A stretch of 64,000 nucleotides of DNA, taken from contig CM065296.1 of NCBI GenBank assembly GCA_032871835.1, positions 12,230,001 to 12,294,000 on the forward strand, read 5' to 3'. Both the position numbers and the translations under genes were made by a program. This document shows positions 36,400 to 49,400 of this stretch, piece after piece. A model generated the notes under the pieces. That model saw only the letters and a program-made list of their open reading frames with translations, was not told the origin of the DNA and did not search any database. Within the stretch, counting starts at the first letter, position 1. Each line of letters begins with the position of its first letter. The DNA comes from Dipteronia dyeriana. Lineage: Eukaryota > Streptophyta > Magnoliopsida > Sapindales > Sapindaceae.

Positions 36400-37745
36400 A
36401 AAGCTCATTTTCCTTTTAATGTCCACTTAACATATGCACACACCTCAGAAAACTGGACTAGTCAAACTTCGTAGAGTGTTAAGGGCTATACGCAAACACT
36501 TTCCACAACCACCAGAAGATGTTTTGGCTGGAAATGCAATAGACAGATTTTTAGACGACCCTGATTTATGTGAAGATAAACTCTCAAAGGAAGCTGGATC
36601 TGATGGGTATCTTGAAGCCATAATGAAGATAATTTTTCCTGATATGGAAAGCCTCAGCCAGTGCAAGACACAATCCATTGGGAGGTATGTATGTTTTTCT
36701 TTTCTTTCTTGATTGGTATAAATTTATATAAAGTTTACCTGTTTTTTTCTTTTTTTCACTTTATGGTTAAAATCATAAATCTTGTTCAATTCTTTAGTAA
36801 CAAGCTGTAGCTCCTCGTCTAATGAATTTATTGCAGATTCGACCCATATTTGAAGGTATATTGTGACTTATATTATTTTCTAGCTCAGTCTGAGGAAATG
36901 AGCACAACTGATAAATGGCCTGGCTTTGTACTCACTAAAGAAGGGGAAGAATTTGTACAGCAAAATTCTAATCTTTTCAAATTTGATCTAATATACAATC
37001 CTTTTCGCTTTGAGAGTTGGCAACGGCTTGCAAATATTTATGATGAGGCAAGATTTACTTTTCTTTGTCATTGAATTATTCAATGTATGGAAATTATAAA
37101 GAATATTATTTTGGAATAATATATCTGCCTGGCAACTGTTTGACTATCTCGGATTTATTCTCTGTTGCAAATACAGGAGGTAGATTTATTACTAAATGAT
37201 GGCAGTAAGCACATAAATGTAACAGGATGGAGGAAGAGTGCTACTTTGCCTCAAAGAGTTGAGACAAGTCGAAGAAGGAGTAGACGTTGTCTGTTAATGA
37301 GTTTGGCTTTGGCAAAAACGTCAACTCCTCAGGTTTCACCTCTATCTGTAATGTATATGTTCTACTGTAGAGGACAGAATCTCTAATTTTTGTTTAACCA
37401 ATAAGGCACTGATATTAGTTATGTTCGTTTGCTTAAATCTTCTGTAGTCCTGGAATTTTGTAGCTCCTTTGTAACTCATTGCTTGCCAGATAAAAAGGAC
37501 ATGTTAAAACACAAGTCTGTCCAATTGTATGATTGTATCATGTGGTATAGATGAAATATGATATAGAAAATCATTTAGCGTATGTAAGGTGGCCAAATAA
37601 TGTACTTTAAACACTTAATAAAGCTGTCTCAATAGAGAATCTATTAATTTTGTTCGTCTCTATACTCCTATGAAATAGGTGCTTTTTTGGTTGATAACTT
37701 GATACTGTACCTGTAAATATTTGTCATATCTTGAGTATGTGGTTG

Positions 37746-37785
<40 letters not shown>

Positions 37786-40700
37786 CTTTTCTCATCGGTA
37801 ATTTATATCAGTGCGTTGCATATGGACCATTGATTACGGAGAAGTTTTGACAAGTGCATACACTTTGAGTCAAAGTATGTAAATCTAATGGTCCACATTT
37901 ATATCGGTACGTACTGACTTGAAATTTTATATATATAAATTTTCAAGTCAGTATGCACTGATATAAATTCGTCAGTGCGTTGGATGTGGACCTTTAGATT
38001 CATATACTTTGACTCAAAGTGTATGCACTTGTCAAAACTTCTCCGTAATTACCGGTCCACATGCAACACACCGATATAAGTTATATGTGTGCACTGATAG
38101 GAAAAATAATATATATATATATCTTGTTGATTAGTCATATTTTTGTTAACTATTAGAGTTTAAATACTATTGTTGGGCATCAAAAAAAAAAATACTATTG
38201 TTGGCTCATTCTTATAAGATTTTATTTTTGGGATGAACAATTACTCGAAATGGTTATAATTGGCGTAATTACACTTTGTTTATGTTTCATCCTTGTGTTG
38301 ATAACTTGAGTCCTACGTGCAAGAAATTGTGTAAGAGTTTAAGTAGTATTATTTATTGGTGTTCGTCTTATAAGCTTAAGCTTTTGCTCCACATTAATAA
38401 TTACTGTGAAGTTTTCATGTGATTTCAGAGCGAGATACATGAATTATTGGCGTTAGTATACTATGACAGCCTGCAGCATGTGGTACCATTTTATGATCAG
38501 CGTTCTGTTGTTCCCTCAAAGGATGCTGCATGGAAGATTTTTTGTGAAAACTCATTGCGACATTTTAAGAAAGCCTTTGCACACAAGTATATTTTCATTT
38601 CTCAATTGGTCTTTTGCTTTTGCTTTTTTTTTTTTTTTTTTTTAATGTTTAATAGTTATAATGTACAAGTTTGGTTGAATCACTATATGGCTCAGGGAGG
38701 ATTGGTCATATCCCTTTTACATGGGGAAACTCTGTGAAAAGCTTGGATATTCTCATGAGATATCTTTATCATATTATGATAAGGCTATTGGTTTGAATCC
38801 ATCAGCTGTGGATCCTCTCTATAGGATGCATGCTTCTCGCTTAAAGATGCTTTGCACTAGTGGAAAACAGAATCGGGAGCTTTTAAAGGTTTCTTTTGCC
38901 ACTCACTGCTATAATATAAACCTGTTCACTTACAGTTTTTTTTTTCGTCTCCTGTTTAAAATTTATTTTAACATCATATTAATAACTTTATCTCTACTTT
39001 ATTGTAGCTTATGTATAGATCAATTATTTCGTCGTCTTGTTTTTGGAGTGCTGGCCACCCACCTTTTATCTTTATTATACTTGTTATTTGCTTTCCATTT
39101 TAGGTTCTTTCGGCATATTCCTTTAGTCAATCCATTAAGGATGCCATCATGAATATCTTCAGTAAGATGGATCCTGAAATTCCTTATATGCCAGAAGATA
39201 ATAAGAATGAAATCCCTGCATTGATGGCTGAAGAGAGAAAACATAATGAATTGGTTCAAATGGAAGAGGTGTGGCGCATGCTCTACAACGATAGCCTTTC
39301 TGCCCTGGAAGTTTGCATTGAAGGGGATCTCAAACATTTTCATAAGGCCAGATATATGCTTGCTCAGGGGATTTATAGGAGAGGTCAGTCTGGTGATTTG
39401 GAGAAGGCAAAGGATGAACTTTCTTTTTGTTTCAAATCTACTAGGTCATCTTTTACAATATATATGTGGGAGATAGATGGTATGGTCAAAAAAGGAAGGT
39501 ATGGCTGTATTTTTATGTTTCTCCTATCAGTAATAATATATTTCAATTCTAAATTTCCTTTTTATACTTTGATAGTGTTTGGATACAAGGAACTGAAATC
39601 ATCATAGTTTTGATGTGCTGTAAATAAAATTGAATTCCTCCATTATTATATGGTGTTGAGAAACTCAGTTATTAACTTTTCCTGTCTATTTTATTTATGT
39701 AGTTTATAACTGTAATATTATATCCACAAATTTGTTTTTTCTCTGTGTATATCAGGCGTAAGGCAGCAGGTTTTGCAGGGAATAAAAAGATCCTTGAAGT
39801 TAATTTGCCAGAAAGTTCTCGAAAATTCATTACCTGTATCCGGAAGTACTTGTTGTTCTACTTGAAACTTTTGGAAGAGACCGGAGACATCTGTACTCTT
39901 GATCGTGCTTATGTCTCTATAAAGGCAGACAAGAGGGTAACTAGTCAACTTTTATGTAATAGTGGCTAAGTTTGTTATTTTTAAAAAATCTCAAGTACTT
40001 GATTCATTTTAGATGATGCATCAACAACACTGTCTTCATTTATGCTCAATTTATTTCTTAAGGAAAACAATTTAACATGCTTCAGGTTGACTACCTCTAA
40101 GATAAGCAATTTTATGTCCACTTTAAACCATATAACATTTCCATTGAAAAACATTCTTGGTGAGAAAGTCGATCTTATATTTGGGGGAGGGGGGGGTGTC
40201 GGGGCGCGCATGGCATGGCGTGTCAATGACTATGCATCATCAATGTGGCAGGCTTCAATAATCTCGTAATTTCTATAGTTACATTATTTTCCAGCAATTT
40301 GACTGGCATCTTACTTCAACTTGTACACAGTTTTCATTATGCATTGAAGATCTTGTTCCGGTGGCACTTGGGAGATACATAAGAGCCCTACTGTCATCCA
40401 TGCAACACGGTGAGACTGCTGTAGCTGGTGCTGCAGGCAGTTCTGAGCATCAATTGGAGAAGATATTTGCATTGTTCATGGAACAGGGAAGCTTGTGGCC
40501 AGAGATATGTTGTGCGCCCGAAATCAAGAGTGCAGAAATATCAGAGAGCAGCTTATATGGGTAATTTGCATTCTAAATATTCACCAAGTTTTTTTTTTTA
40601 TAAAATTCCCACAAGTTATTTTATTACATATAGTTTAATATATGATTTATTTCACAGAGCAGATTATCCTCAATTAGTTAATTGATACTGAGAGTATCCT

Positions 40701-42580
40701 AATCCTGTATAACATCAAAAAAGCATTATATCTTACTCTTCGTTCCGCATTATATCTTACTCTTTGTTCCTTAAGTCTCTGATCCCCCTGGACACCTAAA
40801 AGAAATAGGAATTTCCAATCATGGGTAGATTCCCATTCTGAAGGTGTATGCTTTTCACTCACCTGAAGTCGTTCCCCTTTTGATTCTTTCATATGTTCCG
40901 ATTCTTACTGAAGCTTAAAATTGTTATTCATGTCACAGTCAAATTCTCAAATTCTGAATTATTCAAGCTTCAAAGGATCAATAATGTTAAATATTTGCAG
41001 TTCTGGTTCATGTTATGTGTTTGACATTTAATGTTTGCTGCTAATTTTTGTCAGTGCAATGCCATTTTCTTTCATGAATTATATATTTCTGACAATCTGT
41101 TGCTTTGTCTCAGTTACCTCCACCAATATATTGCATCATTAGAAATAAAAGGCAAGCTGGAAACTCTTGAAGCAATAAATGAGAAGATTCGAAAACGTTT
41201 TAAGAACCCAAAGTTGTCAAATAGTAATTGTGCGAAAGTCTGCAGACATGCTTCTGTTGCTTGGTGCCGATCCCTTATAATTAGCTTGTCGTTGATCACT
41301 CCATTACGAGCTTTGCCCTCAAGTGCGTTTCAAGCTCCTAACCCAACAGATGGTTCTTTGGAACATAGCCAGTTGCTTTGTGTTGACTTGCAAACAGATG
41401 AGTTATGGAATTCACCTTTTGAGGACAAGACTCATTTGAAAAATCTTGGAACGAAATGGAGCCCAATGTTGACCAAAATTAAGAATACAATAGTTAAGAA
41501 AGCTTTGGATGAAAATATGGAAACTGCCAACTCTATGCTTAGATATTCTTACAATTTCTACAGGGAGAGCTCCTGTGTAACACTCCCATCTGGTGTAAGC
41601 CTTTATTTAGTTCCATCACGGTTAGCAACAGAAGCACAATTTCAACCAGCCATGGATGGGGTTGAAATTTTAGATCTAAGCATTCCTAGGAAGCTTCTTT
41701 TGTGGGCTTACACATTATTGCAAGGTCGTTTTGCAAACATCTCCGCCGTTGTAAAGCATTGCGAAGAAAATGTAAAGGTATGAGAGCTAACCTACCTGTA
41801 CTGATGTTTTATTAATGCCCAAAATAGCAAAATTGATTTTTTTAAGAAAACAGTTGCTTCCGAATCATGCTTTGCTAGATTTTATCCTGTCCTTTTTTTT
41901 TTTTGTGCTTGAAGTTGAGAGTTCTTGAATCCCTTTACGACAAGGATGCATGGTTTTTTACGGTAACATGTCCAGAGAAACAATGAAGATCGACTTGATA
42001 GTTTTGGTGCTTAGTGGAAAACTAAATATCATGCAATGTGATTATTACTTATTTTTTGCAGTTGAAGGTGAAAAAGGGAGCAGGAACTCCATCTGTGCCG
42101 ACAAATACAACCATACAGACTGCCGCCACTGCTTATACAGGTTATTATTACCTCTTGACGGTTTTTTTTCTTCATCTTTATCTTTAAATTATTTGATATA
42201 CAGGGCATGGCATTTCATTCCAAGAAAATGAAGCTTTGTTATTTTCTGTTTTCAAGACAGTTTTAAGTTTCATCTCTCATATGTATGTCAAAATCTTCAT
42301 ACTTGCTCATTCTGATTGTTGTCCAAAAATAACATCGGCCGTAGGTGGTGGGAAAGACGGAACTGGCCACGGTGGCAATACGGAAGCCGAGGCTGTTCTG
42401 GTAACTGCTGCGGTGGTATCCGCTTCATCATCCATGAATGATATTACAGAATGTGTGTTAGCTCTGCCTTCTAGTGAATGGAGCTTGAATGGTGTTCCCC
42501 AACTACAACAAAGTAGCACCACTGTTGGAGAAAAGAGCAAAACCTCCGTGAGTGAAGGAGATATTCAAAACAAAGACTGA
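30889..42580 (+). CDS. CABIN1: CABIN1 (calcineurin-binding protein 1) homologue, HIR histone-chaperone subunit
   Basis: CABIN1 is a TPR-rich subunit of the nuclear HIRA/UBN/CABIN1 complex, which deposits histone H3.3 independently of replication. Nineteen coding exons sum to 5,976 nt (1991 residues): 30889-30891, 30992-31066, 31309-31428, 31545-31585, 31719-31930, 32125-34034, 35388-35603, 35695-36354, 36449-36684, 36837-37047, 37177-37332, 38429-38586, 38696-38888, 39104-39498, 39756-39936, 40331-40560, 41114-41777, 42062-42140, 42345-42580. Every junction keeps frame. TPR-like helices occupy about residues 27-180 ([52 protein letters not shown]). A conserved [19 protein letters not shown] lies at about 1210-1235, with more TPR-like units near 1333-1450. 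Arabidopsis At4g32820 is slightly shorter by memory. Introns 2 and 10 have GC donors. The start ATG is the last codon of the first exon, which matches the family start MFSIAAIND. Confidence 0.9.
31067..31308 (+). other. CABIN1 intron 2, GC-AG type
   Basis: The exon ends TCTCAG and the intron starts GCATGT; the acceptor is TTACAG. No GT nearby keeps the frame: the GT three bases further on would create an immediate stop. Joining at GC gives E-S-Q then E-F-H-L-S-Q, which fits the family. Confidence 0.75.
34035..35387 (+). other. CABIN1 intron 6 with an antisense coding relic
   Basis: The largest intron of the gene (1,353 bp, GTAAGT...GCAG). On its - strand, from about 34770 to 34290, a coherent frame of about 150 codons with one stop (about 34641) reads like a real acidic protein: [20 protein letters not shown], then ENYLEKREE at the end. 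It is probably a fragment of a mobile or viral-type element inserted in the intron, but I cannot name the family. A small duplication (GCTTCTTGATTAAAAGT twice) lies at about 34829-34862. Confidence 0.5.
36355..36392 (+). repeat. CT microsatellite on the splice donor of CABIN1 intron 8
   Basis: The donor GTGAGT at 36355 runs straight into (CT)n to about 36392. The intron is only 94 bases (36355-36448), so the repeat fills over a third of it. Confidence 0.85.
37048..37176 (+). other. CABIN1 intron 10, GC-AG type
   Basis: The exon ends GATGAG and the intron starts GCAAGA; the acceptor is ATACAG. Joining gives IYDE then EVDLLL, the family sequence. A downstream GT option would bring a stop codon. 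Confidence 0.75.
37745..37783. repeat. TA microsatellite in CABIN1 intron 11
   Basis: A near-pure TA tract of about 36 bases adjoins the left end of the foldback element. Confidence 0.9.
37783..38110. mobile_element. Foldback MITE in CABIN1 intron 11
   Basis: An imperfect inverted repeat with arms of about 150 bases (37783-37932 and about 37934-38110) meets at a palindromic centre (GAAATTTTATATATATAAATTTTC). Long identical stretches are shared between the arms, for example GAGAAGTTTTGACAAGTGCATACACTTTGA on the left and its complement on the right. Both flanks are TA-rich, so any TA target duplication is masked. There is no coding capacity. Transcribed as part of the pre-mRNA it would form one long hairpin. 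Confidence 0.8.
40182..40206 (+). other. G-rich run in CABIN1 intron 15 (possible G-quadruplex)
   Basis: GGGGGAGGGGGGGG, then TGTC, then GGGG, on the sense strand in otherwise AT-rich DNA. Four or more G-runs with short loops could fold as a quadruplex in DNA or pre-mRNA. Confidence 0.5.
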
Positions 42581-43247
42581 CATTTTCGCGGTTTTATTTA
42601 AGATTTGTTGCTTCTAACAACTTGTAAAAGATGAGCAAGTCAATCTCACTGCATGTGATGGAAATATGAGGTTCAGTTTTGTAAAAAACAGAAACGTTTG
42701 TAAATACAAATGAGAATAATATTACTTAAAAAAAAAAAAAAAGAGAAAAATATTTTCTCGCCTTTGATTAATTAAGAAAAAAATATCTCTTTTTTGTAGC
42801 TGCGTGCTGGTCTTGTGGAAACTTTAAGAATCACTTGCTATTACATATTTACATGAAGGATTATTATGTATCAGTGTATCACTATCATATAAATTGAGTA
42901 ATTCTAGTGGATAGTTGATATAAATTGGATTAGGATTTAAGATTTAATAGTTTAAAGAAAAAAATAAATAGAAAAAAATAATGTGGATTATCTACTATAG
43001 GGGGAGGATATAGATATTTTAATTTGAGTTTGTCTAAATTTTATTAATTTTTATCGAAATAATAATAAATAAATAAATAAAAAGCACTACACACCCTTGT
43101 GGGTGGTCTCACGAAAAAAGGTGGTTCACTATTTAAATCGTTTCAAAATCATCATTTTGACCCAAATCAAACACACTGATATTGTGTATTTGTGACTTTG
43201 TGTTGATTGATTTGAATTTTTTGGATAGGGTTCTTGAAGAAAAAGAA
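42581..43247. other. CABIN1 3' UTR and CABIN1-GatC spacer
   Basis: The AATAAT-like signal near 42,715 is the candidate CABIN1 poly(A) region. The rest is AT-rich spacer and GatC promoter or 5' UTR, about 0.5 kb, with no other gene seen. Confidence 0.5.
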
Positions 43248-44862
43248 ATGGGGAGCAGAGGAATTCTTCTGCTGAAATTAGCACCTCCAAAGCATTTCGT
43301 TTGTAATAAAAATACAAAAAACGTTTCTTCTTCAAAACTATTTATACGACACTGCTCCACGAGCTCCTCTCTTGAACCCCCAGACCTCCCTCGTTTGGCT
43401 GAAACTGCTCGAATTTCTCTAACCCTTCACGAGGTTTTCATTTTTCTTAATCTTCATTTTCTTCAGCTATTCTCGATTTTTACTTTTTGGTTTTGCAGGT
43501 TGAAGAATTCGCTCCTAAAATTCGACAAGCCATTGATTGGTATGCTCTACCAATGACTTGAAGTTTTCTTATAGGTTGTGATATTTTTTTTTTGGGTCTA
43601 AAACCAGCTTTTTACCTAATGTGGCCATCTGGGTACAGGATACTTGTGCTTTTTTTTACATTCCTATATTTGTTAACACTCTCAATTCTTACTTCTTTGT
43701 TTCAAGTTTTCGTGTTTGTTGGGTTGGGATTGTTTTGTGATTATCATTGTGATCATTTTAAGTTCTAAATGGTTAGGCTTGATTATGTTTTTTTCATTGC
43801 AGGTTTGGACAACTTCAAGCTGTTGATTTAAACAGTATTGATCCAGCCATCAGAGCAGGTTCTTAGAACACCTTTCTAACTCTTATTTGTCTTTTTTTTT
43901 TTGTTTGTCAGTTGTATGAACTGTTGCTTTGTTGCCTATAGTTTCGGACCAGAAGTGAAATGTGATATCATTGCTAGATCAAATCATGCACGTTTTCCTT
44001 TCAATATGATTTCTAAGACAGTCCAGGGATAGTAGTTGTGAACTTATTATGATTGGATCGCTTGATTGTTGCTGGATCATCTGGGTTTTAACTTTGACAT
44101 GCCTTATATCTTCTTTACTTGCTATGAAAAATGTGCTTTTTGTCAAAGAAATGGTATCTCCTAGTAGTGTATCCATTGAAGTCTCAGTGTTCTATCGGAG
44201 CAAACTGCCTGTTTGGAGATAAAGCCCGTAATGCAATTATCCCAGATCTTATGCTAGCTGAAACTTCTATATAATCATTCCATTTGCTGTCCCGTGTTGC
44301 CATTGTAACTGATGCTGTAGCCGCAATTGAGCTGGTTTCATAAAATGATACCAATGCAACAAAGAAGATCAAGTGATCTGGCTGGTGGTACTTGATAGCA
44401 GTAGTGTCTTGAAACTCCCCTGTATACTTTCATAGCAAAAAACCGCTGTCACTGCTTTTGCTTATTTTGGGATATGATAGGATTGAGAATACTAGTATCA
44501 GAAAACATCCACATACTAATATGTCTTTACCCTCTTTCATTTACGTATTGTGAAATGAAATCAAGATTGAAATAAGGGTGGACTGATCAGTGATAATCAC
44601 GGTTTTGTAGCTATAATACGTTATTATTAACATTCTATGTTTCACAGATACTGAGATTGACAATTTGCGAGAAGATATTCCCGAAACATTTGAGAACAGG
44701 TTAAATGGTTTTCTTCTTAAAGTCCCCTGCTCCGCGGCATCTGCATAATAAAGTTTTGACTTGGTTTAAAATTTGTTCCTTTACAGGGAAGCCATAATAG
44801 CTGCAGTTCCAAGCTATGAAGAACCATTTATCAAAGTTCCTAAAGTCCTGAACAAAGAGTAA
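43248..44862 (+). CDS. GATC: Glutamyl-tRNA(Gln) amidotransferase subunit C, organellar
   Basis: GatC is the small, stabilising subunit of the GatCAB complex, which turns Glu-tRNA(Gln) into Gln-tRNA(Gln) in plastids and mitochondria. Five exons (43248-43433, 43499-43539, 43803-43858, 44648-44699, 44787-44862) total 411 nt, 136 residues, and all join in frame at GT-AG introns. The first 45 or so residues are Ser/Lys/Arg-rich with few acids ([10 protein letters not shown]), as in an organelle transit peptide. The mature part has the GatC landmarks [16 protein letters not shown], a FGQLQAVDL core, and the conserved LREDIP motif. The end is [15 protein letters not shown]. It lies downstream of CABIN1 in the same orientation and converges on the glycine-rich gene. 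Confidence 0.93.
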
Positions 44863-45640
44863 CACTGTTAAGGTAATTTATTTCTTCTTTTTATTGGTTC
44901 CTTGGCTATTCTTGCTGTCAGGCCAAGAGGAGAAGTTATCAAAGGTGAAGGAAACCTCATAAAAATCTTTCAATTTCTTACTTTGCCATCCCAAAAGAAG
45001 CACACTCAACTATCCTATTTATTTAAATATTATATAAGAAAGTGGTGGGGACTCCGTTATACATTTTAACTTGTTCAAATATGATTTTGCAATCTTCTCA
45101 TTAACCCACTCTTCAAATCATTTTTGAATTCATAAGAGTAATAGGAAGCAGACGTAAAACGATTAGAAATGAATCTCTTCCCTGCCAACAAGTTGAATAT
45201 TGTTAGCTACCTAGGAACTATTGACGAATATTAGTGAATTTTCACTCAACAGAGTTGACCTCGAATCCCTCTTCACAAGTATTGGACCAGTGTAGCTCCA
45301 GCTGATGTACACATCAAAACTACCGTTGTTCTAACTATTTTCTTACTTGTCCATCATCAAATGATGTCGTGTGCCGTCATTTGTTTTTTAATGATGCCTG
45401 TGATAACTTGCACCGGGTTTGTGTATTTCATGCTATTCAAGTTTAGCTTAAAACCCTTATTATCCATTGGGTTATGCTGTTACATGCAGAACTAGCAGAA
45501 GGATGTCACTAGCGAAAAGCATTCAGCAGCGGCCAAAAGGAAAAAGGGTAGATTTTTATCGGGAACAAATTCGCTGTCTTCAAGATTTGTAACAATAACA
45601 CTTTGCACTGTTTACAATCAATACTTTGTGTTAGACAGCA
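44863..45640 (+). other. GatC 3' UTR, possibly with an intron
   Basis: Ten bases after the stop, AAG|GTAATT (44873) is a plausible donor and ACATGCAG (ending 45489) a plausible acceptor, giving a 617-base 3' UTR intron. This is inferred from splice consensus only. Confidence 0.3.
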
Positions 45641-46482
45641 AAATGTGTAGATCACGTTTGAAACATCTTATTGAATTAGACCAACTGAGTCGACTGCAAC
45701 ACTGGGAAATTGAACACGCATAATCGGCTTTACTGTCAGAAATACATTGGCACTGGAGAGGATTATCTGCAGATGGTTGCGTTTTCTTCACTGTCGAAAG
45801 TGGTCAAATAAAGTTGGGTAGATTCAGGAATCGTGATATCTTTTTAGCAGATTTTACGTAGTCAAAAGCAAAATAATTCAACGTATCCAAAATAAATGGG
45901 GTTGACAAGTGTAGTATGTTTCACCCGCTGTGTTTTTTGCAACGGTAAATTTGTAATATTCCAAATTCTCGATAACAAAAATGTCTACAGGTGATAAATT
46001 TATAGAGAACAAACACTAGTCAACAATTTATAACATTTCCTAAAAAGCTTTCCTTCAAAGTTCAATCAGCTTATCCTTGCACCTCCACAGGACATTCATC
46101 GTAAATCAGCACCATCACAAATCTGAAACATGAATTTGGACCTGGAAAAATTCAGATGGACCGAAAATGAAGATGTTGTAATGAGAATATTTAAGGGCTG
46201 CGAGGAACTCTGTAAGGCGTGGTATGCCCCCACTGGATATTTACATTGATTAAACAAGGGTAAAAAGAAAACAGGAAACATTGCACATCCAAAAGCAATT
46301 AGATGAATGAATGCCTTGCTCTATTTATATTCTTCTTTTGTTATTTTTCTCTCTTTCCTTATATTTTCTACTTTCCTGTGGTAATCACTCGCATAGTACT
46401 CTCAACGACCATACAAAATGAGAATTAAACAAGAAAAACAAAAAGAGGTTTGTTAATGTAGAACGTATCTTGTTTAAATATA
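45641..46482. other. Convergent 3' spacer between GatC and the glycine-rich gene
   Basis: No coding signal is seen. It contains the 3' ends of both genes, whose exact poly(A) sites I cannot place. Confidence 0.5.
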
Positions 46483-49400
46483 TCAAGACTGCCAGAAGAG
46501 CTCGAAATCGTTACTATACAGTGAGCGGTCCTGGATCTCCAAATTTGCAACATGCCAGTTAACAAGTTGGGATTGGAAAATTTTACACAAAACCAATCCA
46601 GCTGGAAACATCCACCATTCACTTTCATCCCTGAGGAAAAACAAATACATAACCATATTAAGTCAATAATTTCAAGTTAAAAAAAAAAAAAAGGTTTTAT
46701 TAGCAACAGAATAATCTCACATGTTAATATTCCAGGGCTGAAAGTTTGGAAGTCTTTTAGAAGATGATGATTGACTATGGTAATGGACAAATCCACAAAT
46801 AAATGCAACCCCCTGGCAAATCATGAAAACAATTAAACAAGAATTTATAAATTCAAAGAACAAAATCTGCCATCCAATCAAGATAACTAACACATGATAA
46901 AATTTTCAATTCATTTTGAAGTCATCTCAGCAAACAAAAAGGGTCATATAATAAAATATCCAAATGAAGAAAGTTCATCAAGATAAAAGAATCAAGGCAA
47001 AATCATAAGAATTCAGTTTAATCACAAAATGAGCCTCAAAGCAAAGTGCCAAAGATAGATGACTTACAACATTAATCAAGGACGTAACATTCCACAAAGC
47101 ATATACACGTGCAAGGCCTACAGAACGCCTTGGTCCATGACTGAACAACGCATTAATTCCAGCAGGAAATGGAAGAAGAATGCCAAGAGGTAAAATAAAC
47201 AAAACAAGAAAGACATCCAACATAGAAATTGAATATAACTGAAGCAAAGTCAGTAACACTAAGCTAAAATCTCCTAGAAGTAGCACTGATATGACCAAAC
47301 CAACAAGATCCTGCAATCAAACAAAAACAAAAAGATTATAAGAGAGAGATTAAATAAAAAATCCAACTAATCAACTAGTATCGAAAGCTAGAGCAGAGAC
47401 CTGGTGGCCAACAGGTTTAGTATTATGAACTATAAAAGAGAGAATATAAAATAGATCTCTCTTCTCCTTGAGCATTTTTAAGCTGTTAGTATCTATGATC
47501 CCTCCAAAACTTCTTTTCAGCTTCAAATAAAATTCACTGCTTTTTTGGGCTTCGGTTAACAGTGTATCTTCTCTGTGACCGTCCTTCACACTGCAAACCA
47601 AAAGAAAAGGGGATCACTGAAACTTCATTCCCAACTAGCATTGGATCTATGCATTACATAAGTGAAAATATCCATATATTTACATGCAAATAAACTAAAC
47701 ATTTTGCACACAAGCTTTTTTATCTTTAACTAAATATGCTTGAGTTGCATCATGATGATCATCTTCAAATAACTCTCATCAATGATGTAACAATAATTAC
47801 AAGTCTACGGTCTACCATAATCACACAAAAAGCCCAAATGTCTCTAAACCATGTTGCTAGTCCTTAGATTTTCAAATTTAGAATTTTCAATTATAAAAAA
47901 GTTTAGTAGCATTACTGTCTCATGAGCCATGCACACTTAAAAGAAGCATCCTTGTCTGGTTTGGTTTTGTTTGATTGATGATGCTACCAAGCTGTGGCTT
48001 GAACTTGGGTGGTAAGAATCACATGAACTCATGTCATCTTACCACCAAGTCCAACAGGAAGCATGGTAAGAAGCATCCTTGTGACTGAAATAATACATTG
48101 CTATTCGGCTCTGTACCATTATTATCTCAATCAAGGACATTAACAAAATTCACATGATTAAAGAAGATAATATATGAATCATTACCATAACAGTCGCTCA
48201 GTCCGTCTTGCTCCGTCAATACTTCCAATGGGAGGAGGCTCAATTTCTTCTTCCAATGCATACACCAAAAGTCCATATTGGCAATAACCACAAGTCGTAG
48301 CCTGAAACCAGGCAAGATCAACCCGTACACCGTGGATTCTCAACGAAGGATTGGCATGAGTTTCAAGCCACTTCAGGACAGGTCGAAATGTTACTCGTAG
48401 CCTCCCACGGCGAACTAGGCGCAATTGTGCATTTAAACCAGCCACCAGTCTATACCAAGTAGTTGGTGGGACTGACTGCAACCAAGATAAATAACTAAAA
48501 TAATAAATATGCGGATTAGCCAAATTTCTTTATTCTTGAAAGTATACAGAGAAATTATTGAATAAGAATTATCAGAGAATAAACCTGACTCATCAGGCTT
48601 GTAAGAATATTATCACTTTGAAGTGAGAAAGGAGCCATGTAACTTCCATCACCACCAAATATGATAGACATGGGATATCTCTGACGGAGGTGAGGAGGAA
48701 GATCTGTTCTTTTTTCATCTCCACCAAGGAAGAAATCCAAATATGCTAGCATTAAATCAGAAGATGCAGCTACCTACAGAAATAGAGGACAATAGCTCAA
48801 AGAGACCGGGAAAGAAAAGGACTATATAAAAATAAGTGCAGACAAAAAATAGTATACTTTGCGGCAGAGGTTTCAGGTTTTCAACAGAAAGAAAAACAGC
48901 TTAATGGAAATGAATGCATGCAGAGAGATTTTAACAACAATAAAATATTATATCATAATACAAACAATAATGATCTCCAATACCTATGAGGAGACAATTT
49001 TCACAATGTATATAACATGGAAAAAAAATCAGAGATTTACCTTTTTCTTTCTTGTTAAAAAAAAAAGAAAGAGGAATTTGACTTTTTTTTAAAGAGAACA
49101 TAAATGACAAAATGAATGAGAAGTCCACAAACCAGGAGAAACCAGGTACAAAAAAGAACTTATACAAGGTTACTTGAACCAAAACTCGGAGACAATTAAC
49201 TGCAAAACAAATAGTCAATTATACAACAAACCTACAACATTCAACAATGTAAAATCAACTAATGACCAATCACCAGTAACTGCACATTTCATGGGGAAGA
49301 AGAGATTGTGGTGGTGTGTTGGGGCAATGTTAAGCCGAAAAAGTGAAATCATGATAAGTTAAAAATGTAGTATCCCAGACTAGGTTTGAATGGATCAGGA

